Positions 25,370 to 36,352 of a stretch of DNA of 64,000 nt are shown piece after piece (positions within the stretch are counted from its first letter, which is position 1; each line of letters starts with the position of its first letter). The notes below the pieces were generated by a model, which saw only the letters and a program-made list of their open reading frames with translations, made no database searches and was not told where the DNA came from. The stretch spans positions 271,995 to 335,994 of the forward strand of contig NZ_JAEVLT010000003.1 in assembly GCF_024494385.1 (NCBI RefSeq), written 5' to 3'. This stretch comes from Bacillus sp. EB600. GTDB taxonomy: Bacteria > Bacillota > Bacilli > Bacillales > Cytobacillaceae. The position numbers and the translations under genes were made by a program.

Positions 25370-25586
25370 GTTGATTGGAGAGGAAGGCGCGAGACTCCTC
25401 GAAAATGCTATCGCATTTTCTTCGTGCGTGGGCGATTTCAAGGATGACAATTCAATGTCCTATCGGGAGTACGGGACAGGGGAGATCCCGCAGGCGCCTG
25501 GGCGCCGAGGAAGCTCCCCGAACCGCCCCCGAACCGCCCCCGAACCGCCCGCGAACCGCTCGCGCCTGAAGCGGAAATCAACAGAC
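25370..25586 (+). repeat. GC-rich dispersed Bacillus-type repeat with an internal micro-expansion
   Basis: Starts near GAGGAAGGCGCGAGACTCCTC and ends GCGGAAATCAACAGAC, the start and end blocks of a dispersed repeat I recall from Bacillaceae genomes. Inside, CCGAACCGCC is tandemly repeated about four times (25516-25560). The local base composition is much richer in G and C than the surroundings. Just upstream (25303-25325), GGGACGGTTCTTTTGTTCT may be another repeat fragment. The open frames crossing it are not genes. Confidence 0.7.
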
Positions 25587-25625
25587 AAATTTAATTTTGT
25601 AAAAAAAGACATCCAGACAAAAATC

Positions 25626-25639
25626 CGAATGTTAGTTCG
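25626..25639. promoter_or_regulatory. LexA (SOS) box of the uvrBA operon
   Basis: CGAATGTTAGTTCG is palindromic at its ends and matches the Gram-positive LexA core GAAC-N4-GTTC with one mismatch. It sits just upstream of a plausible promoter (TTGGTT, 18 bp, TAAAAT at 25672-25677). uvrBA is a known SOS operon in Bacillus. Confidence 0.65.
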
Positions 25640-25779
25640 TATATTGTTGGTTTGTTGTAAGCATTTTGTGGTAAAATGGTAATATGTTTTTTCGGAGGAT
25701 TGTGCAGGTTAGCCAGCTTGAATTTCACCTAGTCGAAATCATAGGAAAATTTGTGAGGATTTACAGGAGGAAAAAGTGA

Positions 25780-27759
25780 GTGAATGACCAATTTGAATTA
25801 GTTTCAAAGTATTCGCCTCAAGGTGATCAGCCTGGTGCGATTAAACAGTTAGTCGACGGCATCCATCATAATAAGCGCTATCAAACGCTGCTTGGAGCTA
25901 CAGGGACAGGCAAAACATTTACGATCTCGAATGTAATCAAAGAAGTTAACAAACCAACGCTAGTGATCGCCCACAATAAGACGCTTGCAGGCCAGCTTTA
26001 TAGCGAGTTCAAGGAGTTTTTTCCTAATAATGCTGTTGAGTATTTTGTCAGCTACTACGATTACTTTCAGCCGGAGGCCTATGTGCCTCAGACGGATACC
26101 TTTATAGAAAAAGATGCCAGCATAAACGATGAAATTGATAAGCTGCGTCACTCGGCAACCTCTTCGTTATTTGAACGCAAGGATGTCATTATTATTGCGA
26201 GTGTTTCCTGTATTTATGGTCTCGGTTCACCGGAGGAATACCGCGAGATGGTTGTCTCCCTTAGGACCGGAATGGAAATTGAGCGCAACCATTTGCTTCA
26301 TCGCTTAGTTGATATTCAATATGAACGGAATGACATTGATTTTAAACGGGGAACCTTCCGCGTGCGTGGCGATGTGGTCGAAATTTTTCCGGTTTCCCGT
26401 GATGAACATTGCATTCGGGTTGAATTTTTTGGAGATGAAATTGATCGGATTCGTGAGGTCGATGCTCTGACGGGTGAAATTACCGGTGAGCGCGAGCATG
26501 TGGCTATTTTCCCGGCTTCCCACTTCGTTACCAGAGAGGAAAAGCTGCAGATTGCCATCCAAAATATTGAAAAAGAACTTGAGGAACGGCTTCAGGTTCT
26601 TCGTGATGAGGATAAATTATTAGAAGCACAGCGGCTCGAACAGCGGACCCGCTATGACCTCGAAATGATGCGGGAAATGGGATTTTGCTCCGGGATTGAA
26701 AACTATTCGCGCCATCTGACGCTCCGAGCGCCAGGTTCAACTCCCTATACGTTGATTGATTATTTCCCGAAGGATTTCTTGATTGTCATTGATGAGTCGC
26801 ATGTGACCCTGCCGCAGATCAGGGGAATGTTCAACGGGGACAAAGCTCGGAAGGAAGTCCTTGTAAATCATGGCTTCCGTCTGCCGTCGGCATTGGATAA
26901 CCGGCCGCTGACCTTTGATGAATTTGAAAAGCATATTCAAAATATCATTTTTGTCTCGGCAACACCTGGACCATTTGAAATTGAACATACCCCGGAAATG
27001 ATCGAACAAATCATTCGTCCAACTGGCTTGCTTGATCCGATCATCGAGGTCCGCCCAATCCAAGGGCAGATTGATGATTTAATTGGCGAGATCCAAGACC
27101 GGGTAACACGCAATGAGCGCGTGCTGGTGACGACCTTGACGAAAAAAATGTCTGAGGACTTGACTGATTACTTGAAGGAAATCGGCATTAAGGTTAATTA
27201 TTTGCATTCAGAGGTAAAAACGTTGGACCGGATTGAAATTATCCGTGAATTAAGGCTTGGAAAATATGATGTTCTAGTCGGCATCAACCTGCTTAGGGAG
27301 GGGCTGGATATTCCGGAGGTTTCGCTTGTTACGATCCTCGATGCCGATAAAGAAGGATTCCTGCGTTCGGAGCGTTCGCTGATTCAAACGATTGGCCGGG
27401 CCGCTCGGAATTCTAATGGTAAGGTTATTATGTATGCCGACCGAATGACCAATTCAATGGAACTGGCGATCAGCGAAACGAAACGGCGCCGTGCCATTCA
27501 GGAAGAGTATAACGAAAAGCACGGGATTACACCGCAAACGATCCAAAAGGATATTCGTGATGCGATCCGTGCAACTCATGCTGCTGAGGATCAGGAGGAA
27601 TACAAACCAACAGCAGTATTTGGAAAGATGTCAAAAAAAGAACGAGATCGCGTAATCAAGGATATGGAAAAAGAAATGAAGGAAGCCGCCAAAGCGCTTG
27701 ACTTTGAACGGGCTGCTGAGCTTCGCGATCTTTTATTTGAATTAAAAGCGGAAGGATGA
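25780..27759 (+). CDS. uvrB: Excinuclease ABC subunit B
   Basis: Damage-verifying helicase-like subunit of nucleotide excision repair. 659 residues, GTG start nine bases after AGGAGG. Walker A GATGTGKT is near residues 39-46; the beta-hairpin region [12 protein letters not shown], the DEXH-type DESH box, and the helicase motif QTIGRAARN are all present. The C-terminal UvrC-binding helices ([21 protein letters not shown]) are complete. uvrA begins seven bases after the stop, so the two are co-transcribed. A LexA box lies upstream. Confidence 0.98.
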   Translation: MNDQFELVSKYSPQGDQPGAIKQLVDGIHHNKRYQTLLGATGTGKTFTISNVIKEVNKPTLVIAHNKTLAGQLYSEFKEFFPNNAVEYFVSYYDYFQPEAYVPQTDTFIEKDASINDEIDKLRHSATSSLFERKDVIIIASVSCIYGLGSPEEYREMVVSLRTGMEIERNHLLHRLVDIQYERNDIDFKRGTFRVRGDVVEIFPVSRDEHCIRVEFFGDEIDRIREVDALTGEITGEREHVAIFPASHFVTREEKLQIAIQNIEKELEERLQVLRDEDKLLEAQRLEQRTRYDLEMMREMGFCSGIENYSRHLTLRAPGSTPYTLIDYFPKDFLIVIDESHVTLPQIRGMFNGDKARKEVLVNHGFRLPSALDNRPLTFDEFEKHIQNIIFVSATPGPFEIEHTPEMIEQIIRPTGLLDPIIEVRPIQGQIDDLIGEIQDRVTRNERVLVTTLTKKMSEDLTDYLKEIGIKVNYLHSEVKTLDRIEIIRELRLGKYDVLVGINLLREGLDIPEVSLVTILDADKEGFLRSERSLIQTIGRAARNSNGKVIMYADRMTNSMELAISETKRRRAIQEEYNEKHGITPQTIQKDIRDAIRATHAAEDQEEYKPTAVFGKMSKKERDRVIKDMEKEMKEAAKALDFERAAELRDLLFELKAEG

Positions 27760-27766
27760 CGGTAAC

Positions 27767-30643
27767 ATGGCGATGGATAAACTGATTGTAAAAGGCGCCA
27801 GAGTAAACAATTTAAAAAATATCGATGTCACCATTCCGCGCGATAAGCTGGTTGTGTTGACGGGACTTTCCGGGTCAGGAAAGTCTTCGCTTGCTTTTGA
27901 TACGATTTATGCGGAGGGGCAGAGGCGCTACGTTGAGTCGTTGTCTGCTTACGCCCGCCAATTTTTAGGACAAATGGATAAGCCGGATGTCGATATGATT
28001 GAAGGTTTGTCACCGGCTATCTCAATTGACCAAAGAACAACGAGCAACAACCCGCGGTCAACGGTTGGAACAGTGACAGAAATCTATGATTATCTGCGAT
28101 TATTATATGCCAGGGTAGGCCGGCCAACCTGTCCAATTCACCATATTGAAATTACATCGCAAACAATTGAGCAAATGGTTGATCGGATTTTAGAGTATCC
28201 GGAACGTACAAAGATGCAAATTTTAGCTCCGGTGGTATCGGGCCGGAAGGGAATGCATGTGAAAACACTTGAGGACATTAAAAAGCAGGGATTTGTCCGG
28301 GTGCGCATTGATGGTGAAATGGCTGATCTTGGTGATGAAATCGAACTTGAAAAAAACAAGAAGCACTCCATTGAAGTGGTCATCGACAGGATTGTCGTCA
28401 AAGAGGGCGTTGCCTCAAGGGTAGCTGATTCACTTGAAACTGCCTTAAAACTTGGTGAAGGCAAGGTAATTGTCGATGTGATCGGGGAGGAAGAACTGCT
28501 TTTTAGCGAACACCATGCCTGTCCGCACTGCGGTTTTTCAATTGGCGAGCTTGAGCCGCGGATGTTTTCGTTTAACAGTCCGTTTGGTGCCTGTCCGGAA
28601 TGTGACGGGCTGGGCGCGAAGCTTGAGGTGGATTTGGATCTTGTTATTCCAAACATGGATTTGAACTTAAAGCAGCATGCAATTGCACCATGGGAGCCGA
28701 CAAGCTCGCAATACTATCCGCAGTTGCTTAAAGCGGTTTGCGATCATTATGGAATTGATATGGATATTCCTGTTAAGGATATTCCGAAGCATTTACTTGA
28801 TAAAGTATTATACGGTTCTGACGGTGAAAAGATTTATTTCAAATATCAAAGCGATTTTGGGCAATTGCACGAGGGTTATATTGAATTTGAAGGCGTTCTA
28901 AAGAATGTTGAGCGCCGCTACCGGGATACAAGCTCTGACTTTATCCGCGAGCAGATGGAAAAATATATGGCGCAGCAGCCATGCCCGACCTGTAAAGGAA
29001 ACCGACTGAAAAAGGAAAGTTTGGCTGTGTTAATTGCCGGTCAGCATATTACCCAGATAACCGAGCTGCCCATTACGGAGGCTTATCATTTTTTTGAAGG
29101 CCTGCAGCTTTCCGAAAAAGAGATGCAAATCGCGCGGTTAATTTTCCGTGAAATCAAGGAACGGCTTGGCTTTTTGATCAACGTTGGTCTTGATTATTTG
29201 ACATTAGGTCGTGCTGCCGGAACATTATCTGGCGGGGAAGCACAGCGGATCCGGCTCGCAACCCAAATCGGCTCACGTTTGACAGGTGTGCTGTACATTT
29301 TGGATGAACCGTCAATTGGGCTGCACCAGCGTGATAATGACCGTCTGATCGAGACATTACAAAGCATGCGCGATATCGGCAACACCTTGATTGTGGTTGA
29401 GCACGATGAAGACACGATGATGGCCGCCGACTATTTAATTGATGTCGGGCCGGGAGCCGGTGTCCATGGCGGAGAAATTGTCTCTGCTGGTACACCTGCA
29501 GAGGTTATGGCTGATCCTAACTCCTTAACCGGTCAGTACCTTTCCGGTAAAAAGTTTATCCCGCTTCCGCTTGAACGGAGAAAACCGGATGGACGGTATA
29601 TTGAAATTAAAGGAGCAGCGGAGAACAATTTAAAAAATGTCAATGTTAAGTTCCCGTTAGGCTTGTTTATCGCAGTGACCGGTGTTTCCGGTTCGGGAAA
29701 AAGCAGCTTGATAAATGAGATTCTTCATAAATCCCTGGCACAAAAGCTTAACCGTGCCAAAACAAAGCCTGGTGAGCATAAGAGCATAAAGGGGATCGAG
29801 CAATTGGAAAAGGTCATTGATATCGACCAATCACCAATCGGCCGGACGCCACGCTCTAACCCGGCTACTTATACCGGCGTGTTTGATGATATCCGCGATG
29901 TGTTTGCATCCACGAATGAAGCAAAGGTGCGCGGTTATAAAAAAGGCCGTTTTAGCTTCAATGTCAAGGGTGGACGCTGTGAAGCCTGCCGCGGCGACGG
30001 AATTCTCAAGATTGAAATGCACTTTTTGCCGGATGTGTATGTGCCATGTGAGGTGTGCCACGGCAAACGATATAACCGCGAAACCCTTGAAGTGAAGTAC
30101 AAAGGAAAAAACATTGCCGATATTCTTGAGATGACGGTCGAGGACGCGTGGCAGTTTTTCGAAAATCATCCGAAAATCAGCCGCAAGCTGCAAACGATTG
30201 TTGATGTAGGTCTTGGCTATGTTAAGATGGGCCAGCCGGCAACGACACTTTCTGGTGGTGAAGCACAGCGCGTGAAGCTTGCCTCCGAGCTGCACCGCCG
30301 TTCAACGGGCAAATCGTTTTATATTTTGGATGAACCGACTACAGGGCTGCATGTCGACGATATTTCACGGCTGCTTGATGTGCTCCAGCGGCTCGTCGAA
30401 AATGGTGATACCGTGCTGGTGATCGAACATAATTTGGATGTTATCAAAACAGCTGATTATCTGATTGACCTTGGACCTGAAGGCGGAGATAAAGGTGGGA
30501 CAATTGTTGCTACAGGTACTCCGGAGCAGGTATCAACGGTTCCGGAATCGTACACGGGGAAATATTTAAAGCCTATTCTCGAACGGGACCGGTTACGAAT
30601 GAAAAAACAAATAGAAGATCAAGAAACGATGGTTAAGAGTTAA
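27767..30643 (+). CDS. uvrA: Excinuclease ABC subunit A
   Basis: Damage-sensing ATPase of nucleotide excision repair. 958 residues, the normal length. Two ABC ATPase modules: Walker [10 protein letters not shown] near residue 32 and GVSGSGKSS near 640; signatures [13 protein letters not shown] and [13 protein letters not shown]. Zinc modules show CPHCG...CPECDG and CEACRGDGI...CEVCHG. It forms an operon with uvrB and ends in a strong terminator. Confidence 0.98.
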   Translation: MAMDKLIVKGARVNNLKNIDVTIPRDKLVVLTGLSGSGKSSLAFDTIYAEGQRRYVESLSAYARQFLGQMDKPDVDMIEGLSPAISIDQRTTSNNPRSTVGTVTEIYDYLRLLYARVGRPTCPIHHIEITSQTIEQMVDRILEYPERTKMQILAPVVSGRKGMHVKTLEDIKKQGFVRVRIDGEMADLGDEIELEKNKKHSIEVVIDRIVVKEGVASRVADSLETALKLGEGKVIVDVIGEEELLFSEHHACPHCGFSIGELEPRMFSFNSPFGACPECDGLGAKLEVDLDLVIPNMDLNLKQHAIAPWEPTSSQYYPQLLKAVCDHYGIDMDIPVKDIPKHLLDKVLYGSDGEKIYFKYQSDFGQLHEGYIEFEGVLKNVERRYRDTSSDFIREQMEKYMAQQPCPTCKGNRLKKESLAVLIAGQHITQITELPITEAYHFFEGLQLSEKEMQIARLIFREIKERLGFLINVGLDYLTLGRAAGTLSGGEAQRIRLATQIGSRLTGVLYILDEPSIGLHQRDNDRLIETLQSMRDIGNTLIVVEHDEDTMMAADYLIDVGPGAGVHGGEIVSAGTPAEVMADPNSLTGQYLSGKKFIPLPLERRKPDGRYIEIKGAAENNLKNVNVKFPLGLFIAVTGVSGSGKSSLINEILHKSLAQKLNRAKTKPGEHKSIKGIEQLEKVIDIDQSPIGRTPRSNPATYTGVFDDIRDVFASTNEAKVRGYKKGRFSFNVKGGRCEACRGDGILKIEMHFLPDVYVPCEVCHGKRYNRETLEVKYKGKNIADILEMTVEDAWQFFENHPKISRKLQTIVDVGLGYVKMGQPATTLSGGEAQRVKLASELHRRSTGKSFYILDEPTTGLHVDDISRLLDVLQRLVENGDTVLVIEHNLDVIKTADYLIDLGPEGGDKGGTIVATGTPEQVSTVPESYTGKYLKPILERDRLRMKKQIEDQETMVKS

Positions 30644-30677
30644 AACAAGGCGGAATCTAGCTCCGCCTTGTTTTTTT
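30642..30677 (+). terminator. Terminator after uvrBA
   Basis: Stem AAAACAAGGCGGA / TCCGCCTTGTTTT with a seven-base loop and seven or more T residues, overlapping the uvrA stop. Confidence 0.93.
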
Positions 30678-30920
30678 GCTGAAAAGGAATGATGCGCGTG
30701 CTTCGGTAATAAACTTTTAAGTCTAGTATGATAAAAGTGAAACCTTCAACTACGCCAATCCGTAAATAATATATCTAGTGCTAATGCATGATCGTCAATA
30801 GCATTACTGTCTTATTTTGGAATATAGTTAATGGTGTGAATGTCTTAAAAGAAAAATGAGGGCTCAAGGGTACGCTGTAAATTTTTTTCATAAAAACAAA
30901 CTGTTTGAGGAGGGTTTTTT

Positions 30921-32042
30921 ATGAATGAAGACAAAAAGCGGATTTTAAAAATGGTCGAGGAAGGCAAAGTGTCCGCTGAAGAAGCGTTCGATTTGCTTGA
31001 AGAATTGGAAAGAGCAACGCAAACGGCTGAGCAAAAGCAAGAAGAAATTGTTAATGAACTGTCTACGGCTGTCAAGTTCGATGAAGCCAAAAGAGAGGAT
31101 ACTGTGCATCAAAAGTTTCAATCGACAAAGGAAAAGATTTTTGAATTTGTGGATTCAACGTTAAAAAAAATTAAGGATTTTGATCTGGATTTAAATTTTG
31201 GCCAATCCGTAGAAATTTCACATATTTTTCACCAAGGTGATGTTTTATTGAAGGAAATGGATTTTGATCTGGCGAATGGTTCACTTAGATTGGTCCCGTG
31301 GAGCCAAAACGATGTCCGGATTGAATGCCATGCAAAGGTTTACCGAGTTGAAAACCAGGAACAGGCCCGGCAAAACTTTTTGAAGGATATTATTTTTGTA
31401 ATTGAGGGGCAAAAGCTGCGTTTTACAACCCAGCAAAAGTGGATGAAGGTGGAGGCTGTTGCCTACATTCCTCAGGTGCAATATGAAAGAGCCCGTGTCC
31501 GGATCTTTAATGGCTCCATTCAGGGAGATAAACTCGAGGTAGGGAGTTTTCGGGTGAAAACTGCCAATGGAAAAATTGATTTATCGGAAGTAACCGGAAG
31601 GAAATTGGAAGCTGAAACCGCAAACGGGCATATTAAAATTTGGCATAGTGAAGTTGATGACCTAGAGGCGGAAACGATTAACGGCGCTGTTAAATTGGAT
31701 GGTGATTTCCGAAGTGTCGAAACGCAAAGCTTTAATGGAAATTTGACAACCAATCTAAACGGGTCTCGCTGCAAATCGATTACAGCTAGGGCTACATCCG
31801 GCAGCATTGATATTTATGTTCCTGAGGGGAGTTCTGTTAGTGGCGAGGTAAAGTCGAATTTAGGTGGCTTTAACATTCTTCTTAATGGAATTCACATTAC
31901 TGAGGAAAAAAATGACGTCATTCAGAAGCTGCTTCGCTTCCAATCGGTCAACAAAACTGCCTCGGCATTGACAGTGATCGGGGAAACAAAGACAGGTTCG
32001 ATTTCCGTTCAGAAGACGGATAAGGTTATACCTTTTAAGTAG
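30921..32042 (+). CDS. yvlB: YvlB-like DUF4097 adhesin-like repeat protein
   Basis: 373 residues, ATG after GAGGAGGG. A short helical SHOCT-like N-terminus (MNEDKKRILKMVEEGKVSAEEAFDLLEELE) is followed by a beta-solenoid-like DUF4097 domain (about 110-365) with repeated turns such as VKTANGKIDLSEVTG, AETANGHIKIWHSEV and AETINGAVKLDGDF. No signal peptide. Order and content (DUF4097, PspC, YvlD) match the B. subtilis yvlBCD operon, which responds to envelope stress. Molecular function is not established. Confidence 0.88.
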   Translation: MNEDKKRILKMVEEGKVSAEEAFDLLEELERATQTAEQKQEEIVNELSTAVKFDEAKREDTVHQKFQSTKEKIFEFVDSTLKKIKDFDLDLNFGQSVEISHIFHQGDVLLKEMDFDLANGSLRLVPWSQNDVRIECHAKVYRVENQEQARQNFLKDIIFVIEGQKLRFTTQQKWMKVEAVAYIPQVQYERARVRIFNGSIQGDKLEVGSFRVKTANGKIDLSEVTGRKLEAETANGHIKIWHSEVDDLEAETINGAVKLDGDFRSVETQSFNGNLTTNLNGSRCKSITARATSGSIDIYVPEGSSVSGEVKSNLGGFNILLNGIHITEEKNDVIQKLLRFQSVNKTASALTVIGETKTGSISVQKTDKVIPFK

Positions 32043-32066
32043 GAGTTAGGTAGGAGGTTATTTGTT

Positions 32067-32270
32067 TTGAAAACGTGGGTGCGATCGGGAACAAATCGAA
32101 TATTTGCAGGTATCCTGGGGGGCATTGCGGAACAAATGGGCATGGAAGCAAAATGGCTGCGTATTATCTTTGTCTTATTGGTTTTGGTCACTGCGCTTTT
32201 ACCAATGTCATTATTGTATATATTGCTAATGTTTGTTATGCCGAATGATCAAGGAAACCCTACGCGATGA
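32067..32270 (+). CDS. yvlC: PspC-domain membrane protein YvlC
   Basis: 67 residues starting at TTG after TAGGAGG. The whole protein is one PspC domain: RSGTNRIFAGILGGIAEQMG, then one or two membrane segments (WLRIIFVLLVLVTALLPMSLLYILLMFV). In other bacteria PspC-domain proteins take part in phage-shock or envelope-stress sensing. It overlaps yvlD by four bases. Confidence 0.9.
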   Translation: MKTWVRSGTNRIFAGILGGIAEQMGMEAKWLRIIFVLLVLVTALLPMSLLYILLMFVMPNDQGNPTR

Positions 32271-32626
32271 AGTGGCTGCTAGGAATTCTTATTAATGCGG
32301 TCTTGTTTATGGCACTCGCCGGATACTTTAATGACAGTTTTCAAATATCCAGCTTTAAAGCAGCGCTAGCGGCGAGCTTTCTGTTATCGATCCTAAATGT
32401 TCTTGTACGCCCGCTCTTGATCCTGTTAACGTTGCCTGCCACCGTCCTTACCCTCGGACTTTTTCTGTTTGTTATAAATGCGATTACGCTTGAGCTCACC
32501 GATTTATTAATGGGAACTGACTTTGAAATATCTGGTTTTGGGATGGCGTTTCTCGCAGCGGTGATCATGTCAATTGTCAATCTTATCATCCAAAAGACCC
32601 TTTTTTATGAAAAAAGATCGAAATAA
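32267..32626 (+). CDS. yvlD: YvlD family membrane protein (phage holin 4-like superfamily)
   Basis: 119 residues with four membrane segments, starting at the ATGA overlap with yvlC. The pattern SILNVLVRPLLILLTLPATVLTLGLF is typical of the family. Together with yvlB and yvlC it forms an operon; the mechanism is unknown. A strong terminator overlaps the stop codon. Confidence 0.9.
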   Translation: MKWLLGILINAVLFMALAGYFNDSFQISSFKAALAASFLLSILNVLVRPLLILLTLPATVLTLGLFLFVINAITLELTDLLMGTDFEISGFGMAFLAAVIMSIVNLIIQKTLFYEKRSK

Positions 32627-32658
32627 AAATAGCGCAAAATAGTGCGCTATTTTTTTTG
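32626..32658 (+). terminator. Terminator after yvlBCD
   Basis: AAAATAGCGC / GCGCTATTTT stem, loop AAAATAGT, then an eight-base T-run. Confidence 0.92.
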
Positions 32659-32748
32659 GTTCAAAAGAGATGAACGCATCAAACCCGGCTGCTTTTACCT
32701 TCCGGAATTTCAGGTGCTTCCGCTTTTATTTTTCATTAATCGAATAAT

Positions 32749-32776
32749 TTGGTTCTTTTATAAAAAATGTTAAAAT
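32749..32776 (+). promoter_or_regulatory. Probable SigA promoter of hprK
   Basis: TTGGTT, 16-bp spacer, TAAAAT, about 95 bases before the hprK start. Confidence 0.4.
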
Positions 32777-32871
32777 AAGAGGAAGTTGAAGATACAATTT
32801 TGAAATTTATACAATAAAGTTACCTTTACGACAACAAATGATAGTTGGAAAGTTAAAAGGGGGGGCTACGT

Positions 32872-33807
32872 TTGCCTAAAGTGCGAACAAAAGATATACT
32901 AGAAAAATTTCAACTTGAATTGCTTAGTGGGGAAGAGGGAATTAATCGTCCTATTACCATGAGTGATATTTCCCGTCCAGGAATTGAGATGGCCGGTTAT
33001 TTTGATTATTATCCTGCTGAAAGGATTCAATTATTAGGAAAAACTGAACTATCCTTTTTTGAGAAGCTGCCTGCAAGTGAGCGAGAATCAAGAATGGAGC
33101 AGCTGTGTACCGATATTACACCGGCCATTATTGTGACAAGGGGTCTTGATGTTCCTCCTGAATTGCTAGAAGCGTCTGAACGTGAATCTGTACCGGTTTT
33201 AAGGGTCACAATGAAAACGACTCGTTTTTCGAGCCGATTAACGAACTTTTTGGAAAGTAAACTTGCCCCAACCACAGCTGTCCATGGTGTTCTCGTTGAT
33301 ATCTACGGGGTGGGTGTACTAATCACCGGCCAAAGCGGTGTCGGTAAAAGTGAAACTGCACTAGAATTGGTCAAACGCGGCCACCGCCTTGTAGCGGATG
33401 ACTGTGTTGAAATTCGTCAGGAGGATCAGGATACATTAGTAGGCACATCGCCTGACCTAATTGAGCATTTACTCGAAATCCGCGGCTTAGGGATTATTAA
33501 CGTAATGACATTGTTTGGTGCAGGAGCCGTTCGCAGTCATAAAAAAATTTCGCTTGTTGTATTTTTGGAAATATGGGATCCAAAGCGGCAGTATGATCGC
33601 TTAGGGTTGGACGAAGAGAAAATGAAAATCATTGATACGGAGGTTCAAAAGCTGACCATTCCGGTCAGGCCAGGTCGTAACCTTGCAATTATTATTGAGG
33701 TAGCAGCAATGAACTTCCGCTTAAAAAGAATGGGTGTCAACGCAGCCCAGCAATTTACTGACCGTCTTTCTGACGTTATAGAAGATGGCGAGCATGAGGA
33801 CTTTTAA
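32872..33807 (+). CDS. hprK: HPr kinase/phosphorylase
   Basis: Phosphorylates HPr and Crh on Ser46 when glycolytic intermediates are high, which activates CcpA-mediated catabolite repression, and removes the phosphate when they fall. 311 residues, TTG start after AAAGGGGGG. N-terminal domain about 1-130; catalytic P-loop GQSGVGKSE near 153-161; signature [10 protein letters not shown] near 203-212. The partner protein Crh is encoded in this window at 49982. It leads the hprK-lgt-ppaX-yvoF group, now interrupted by a repeat before lgt. Confidence 0.97.
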   Translation: MPKVRTKDILEKFQLELLSGEEGINRPITMSDISRPGIEMAGYFDYYPAERIQLLGKTELSFFEKLPASERESRMEQLCTDITPAIIVTRGLDVPPELLEASERESVPVLRVTMKTTRFSSRLTNFLESKLAPTTAVHGVLVDIYGVGVLITGQSGVGKSETALELVKRGHRLVADDCVEIRQEDQDTLVGTSPDLIEHLLEIRGLGIINVMTLFGAGAVRSHKKISLVVFLEIWDPKRQYDRLGLDEEKMKIIDTEVQKLTIPVRPGRNLAIIIEVAAMNFRLKRMGVNAAQQFTDRLSDVIEDGEHEDF

Positions 33808-33808
33808 G

Positions 33809-33955
33809 GAAAGCGGAAGCGCCCGTTTAGCGCACGACAGGACTGGAGCACACCGACTGAGATAAAGGAAACACGAAGCACGATAGCGATTCGATGCTGA
33901 CTTATGTAGGGAGGTGGGCGAAGTACACTAGTTGCTGGGCGTTGTAGCTGGACAG
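33809..33955 (+). repeat. Dispersed intergenic repeat, copy between hprK and lgt
   Basis: Starts GCGGAAGCGCCCGTTTAGC one base after the hprK stop and ends GTTGTAGCTGGACAGTT. A clean copy of the family, in the orientation opposite to the copies at 11588 and 45969. It lies inside what is an operon in relatives. Confidence 0.85.
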
Positions 33956-34016
33956 TTCTCAAAGTTAAACTATTATATTTACTTATCTTTAAAAATCCAA
34001 GGAGGGACAATTATTC

Positions 34017-34850
34017 ATGAACGAAACGATTCAGCCGCTTAATCCGATCGCTTTTTCACTTGGTCCGATTCAAGTGCATTGGTATGGCATTATTATTGGC
34101 TCTGGTTTGGCGCTTGCTTTGTATTTGGCCATCCGTGAAGGAAATAAACGTGGACTTCCAAAGGAGACGTTTGCAGACTTAATGATTTGGGCAATCCCGA
34201 TTGCGATTATTTCCGCCCGTATTTATTATGTTCTGTTTGAATGGGGCTATTATGCTCAGCATCCAAGTGAAATTATCCAAATTTGGCATGGCGGCATTGC
34301 GATTCACGGAGCACTTATTGGATCCATTCTTACGGTTATCTTTTTTGCGAGATCAAGAGGGATCTCTTTTTGGAAAATAGTCGACATCGCTGCTCCCAGC
34401 CTTATTCTTGGCCAAGCAATCGGCCGCTGGGGTAATTTCATGAATCAGGAGGCACATGGCGGTCCAGTGAGCCGCACCTTCCTTGAAAACCTTCATTTGC
34501 CGGACTTTATTATTAATCAAATGTATATTAATGGCATTTACTATCATCCCACCTTTTTATATGAATCTGTTTGGGATTTTGTTGGCTTTATTCTGCTCGT
34601 CCTTTTTCGCAGGGTAAATCTAAGGCGCGGGGAATTATTTTTATCGTATTTAATCTGGTATTCGATCGGCCGCTTCTTCATTGAAGGGATGAGGACTGAC
34701 AGCTTGATGCTGACCTCGCATCTTCGCATGGCCCAAATGATCTCAATTGTGCTCGTGGTCGCTGCTGTTGGTATTCTGCTATATAGAAGAAAATCAGGTT
34801 TATCAGATGTACGCTATCAGGATCAAAGCAACCAAGGCTTAACACACTGA
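34017..34850 (+). CDS. lgt: Prolipoprotein diacylglyceryl transferase
   Basis: Attaches diacylglycerol to the lipobox cysteine of prelipoproteins (such as CccB here). 277 residues, ATG after AAGGAGGGA. About seven membrane segments; signature [14 protein letters not shown] near 137-150, containing the conserved Arg and Asn, plus the early HWYGII motif and FLYESVWDF. Length and order before ppaX match B. subtilis. Confidence 0.97.
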   Translation: MNETIQPLNPIAFSLGPIQVHWYGIIIGSGLALALYLAIREGNKRGLPKETFADLMIWAIPIAIISARIYYVLFEWGYYAQHPSEIIQIWHGGIAIHGALIGSILTVIFFARSRGISFWKIVDIAAPSLILGQAIGRWGNFMNQEAHGGPVSRTFLENLHLPDFIINQMYINGIYYHPTFLYESVWDFVGFILLVLFRRVNLRRGELFLSYLIWYSIGRFFIEGMRTDSLMLTSHLRMAQMISIVLVVAAVGILLYRRKSGLSDVRYQDQSNQGLTH

Positions 34851-34943
34851 AGGGAGAGGTTTTGCGGTCGAGGTTAGTTTAACCGTAAATCGTCGGAACC
34901 ATCCGGAGGCGGTCAGGCATCATGAGAAGAAAGGAAGCATTTT

Positions 34944-35588
34944 ATGAACAGAAATATTGATACGATTTTATTTGATTTAGACGGAACATTAATTGATACA
35001 AACGAACTAATTATTTCTTCTTTTTTGCATACACTTGGGAAATACTATCCTAACAAGTATCAACGCGAGGATGTTCTCCCGTTTATGGGACCATCACTTG
35101 ATGAAACCTTTGGTTCAATTGCCCCTGACCGCGTGGAAGAAATGATCCGTGAGTATCGCACCTATAATAATGCTAATCATGATTTCCTTGTAAAGGAATT
35201 TATTGGTGTTAATCAGACAATCGAGATCCTGAAAGACAAGGGTTTTAAGCTGGCTATTGTTTCAACTAAGATTTTGGATACTATCAATAAAGGTCTGAAG
35301 CTGACCAAGCTTGATCCGTATTTCGATACGATTATAGCATTGGATCATGTCAGCAAGGCCAAGCCTGACCCCGAATCGATTTTTAAGGCATTGGATCAAT
35401 TGGACTCGACCAAAGAGCAGGCCATCATGGTTGGTGACAACTTCCACGATATCTTAGCTGGAAAAAATGCTGGGACCAAAACAGCCGGCGTTGCCTGGAC
35501 GGCAAAAGGACGAGACTATCTTGCCCAATTTAAGCCGGACTATATGCTAGATGAAATGTCTGATTTATTAAAGATTGTCGGAGTGTGA
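34944..35588 (+). CDS. ppaX: Pyrophosphatase PpaX (HAD family)
   Basis: Hydrolyses the pyrophosphate formed when HprK dephosphorylates Ser-P-HPr. 214 residues, ATG after GAAAGGAAG. HAD motif [10 protein letters not shown] (9-17), motif II Ser in IVSTK, motif III Lys in KAKPDP, and motif [10 protein letters not shown]. Its place near hprK supports the specific call over a generic HAD phosphatase. The stop overlaps the ribosome-binding region of the next gene. Confidence 0.92.
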   Translation: MNRNIDTILFDLDGTLIDTNELIISSFLHTLGKYYPNKYQREDVLPFMGPSLDETFGSIAPDRVEEMIREYRTYNNANHDFLVKEFIGVNQTIEILKDKGFKLAIVSTKILDTINKGLKLTKLDPYFDTIIALDHVSKAKPDPESIFKALDQLDSTKEQAIMVGDNFHDILAGKNAGTKTAGVAWTAKGRDYLAQFKPDYMLDEMSDLLKIVGV

Positions 35589-35592
35589 CAAA

Positions 35593-36123
35593 ATGAGAAA
35601 TACGGCCCGCTTTCCGGTAGAGGGTGCCAATTCCTTATGGCATGTATACAAAACCGTGCCATTTTGGAAGGTTGTTAAAAATTTTATTGTGATTGAACTT
35701 GCCCGCTATACACCGTTTCTGGGAATGAAAAGTTGGCTGTACCGTACCTTTTTGCGCATGAAGGTAGGCGAACAAACCTCGTTCGCCTTAATGGTCATGC
35801 TTGATGTGATGTTTCCTGAAAAAATAAGCGTTGGCACCAATACGGTCATCGGCTACAATACAACCATTCTGGCCCACGAATATCTTATTAAGGAATACCG
35901 GCTGGGAGCTGTTGAAATTGGCAGCGAAGTAATGATTGGAGCTAATTCGACAATCCTTCCTGGTGTGACCATTGGAGATGGCGCGATTGTTTCGGCCGGG
36001 ACCGTTGTCCATAAGGATGTTCTGCCGGGAACCTTCGTTGGCGGGAACCCGATGAGAATAATTTATACGAAAGAAGAGTTAACACAGCGGCGCGCAAACG
36101 ATCCAATATACCAACAACAATGA
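35593..36123 (+). CDS. yvoF: Hexapeptide-repeat acyltransferase YvoF
   Basis: 176 residues from ATG 35593, four bases after the ppaX stop. The C-terminal half is a left-handed beta-helix with hexapeptide repeats (IGSEVMIGANSTILPGVTIGDGAIVSAGTVV, shown in parts), as in CoA-dependent O-acetyltransferases. The start MRNTARFPVEGANSLWHVY matches the YvoF subfamily. The acceptor substrate is unknown. Confidence 0.88.
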   Translation: MRNTARFPVEGANSLWHVYKTVPFWKVVKNFIVIELARYTPFLGMKSWLYRTFLRMKVGEQTSFALMVMLDVMFPEKISVGTNTVIGYNTTILAHEYLIKEYRLGAVEIGSEVMIGANSTILPGVTIGDGAIVSAGTVVHKDVLPGTFVGGNPMRIIYTKEELTQRRANDPIYQQQ

Positions 36124-36149
36124 AGCCTGGCAGACGACCGGGCTTTTTT
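36123..36149 (+). terminator. Terminator after yvoF
   Basis: AAGCCTGG / CCGGGCTT stem (one G-U pair), loop of seven, T-run. Confidence 0.85.
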
Positions 36150-36175
36150 GCTCACCTGGCACAACAAGTGTAAGC

Positions 36176-36225
36176 TGGAAGTGGCGGGTTTTAGTCGACG
36201 ATTTTTTTTCGGGCGCCTGCATATT
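36176..36225 (-). repeat. Fragment of the dispersed intergenic repeat
   Basis: GGAAGTGGCGGGTTTTAGTC plus the next four bases are the exact complement of 24 bases in the copy at 54886-55216. Located between the yvoF terminator and the his promoter. Confidence 0.6.
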
Positions 36226-36249
36226 TGTTTTTAATTTTTAGTTTTTCAA

Positions 36250-36278
36250 TTGACGATCATCACACAAAAAGGTAAACT
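36250..36278 (+). promoter_or_regulatory. Probable SigA promoter of the his operon
   Basis: TTGACG, 17-bp spacer, TAAACT, about 75 bases before hisZ. No T-box leader or attenuator hairpin is visible in the short leader. Confidence 0.55.
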
Positions 36279-36352
36279 ACATATATTACTTTACTTTATT
36301 AGCATATTAGCGAACTAAAGGATTTTTACTTTTGAAAAAAAGGATGAAGAAT

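Noticed and set aside
25338..25682. 114-codon frame upstream of uvrB
   Set aside because: It runs through the GC-rich dispersed repeat and its Arg/Pro-rich product follows the micro-repeat. No ribosome site.
36279..36352. T-box or attenuator leader before the his operon
   Set aside because: The leader is too short and lacks the conserved T-box sequence and any terminator hairpin.
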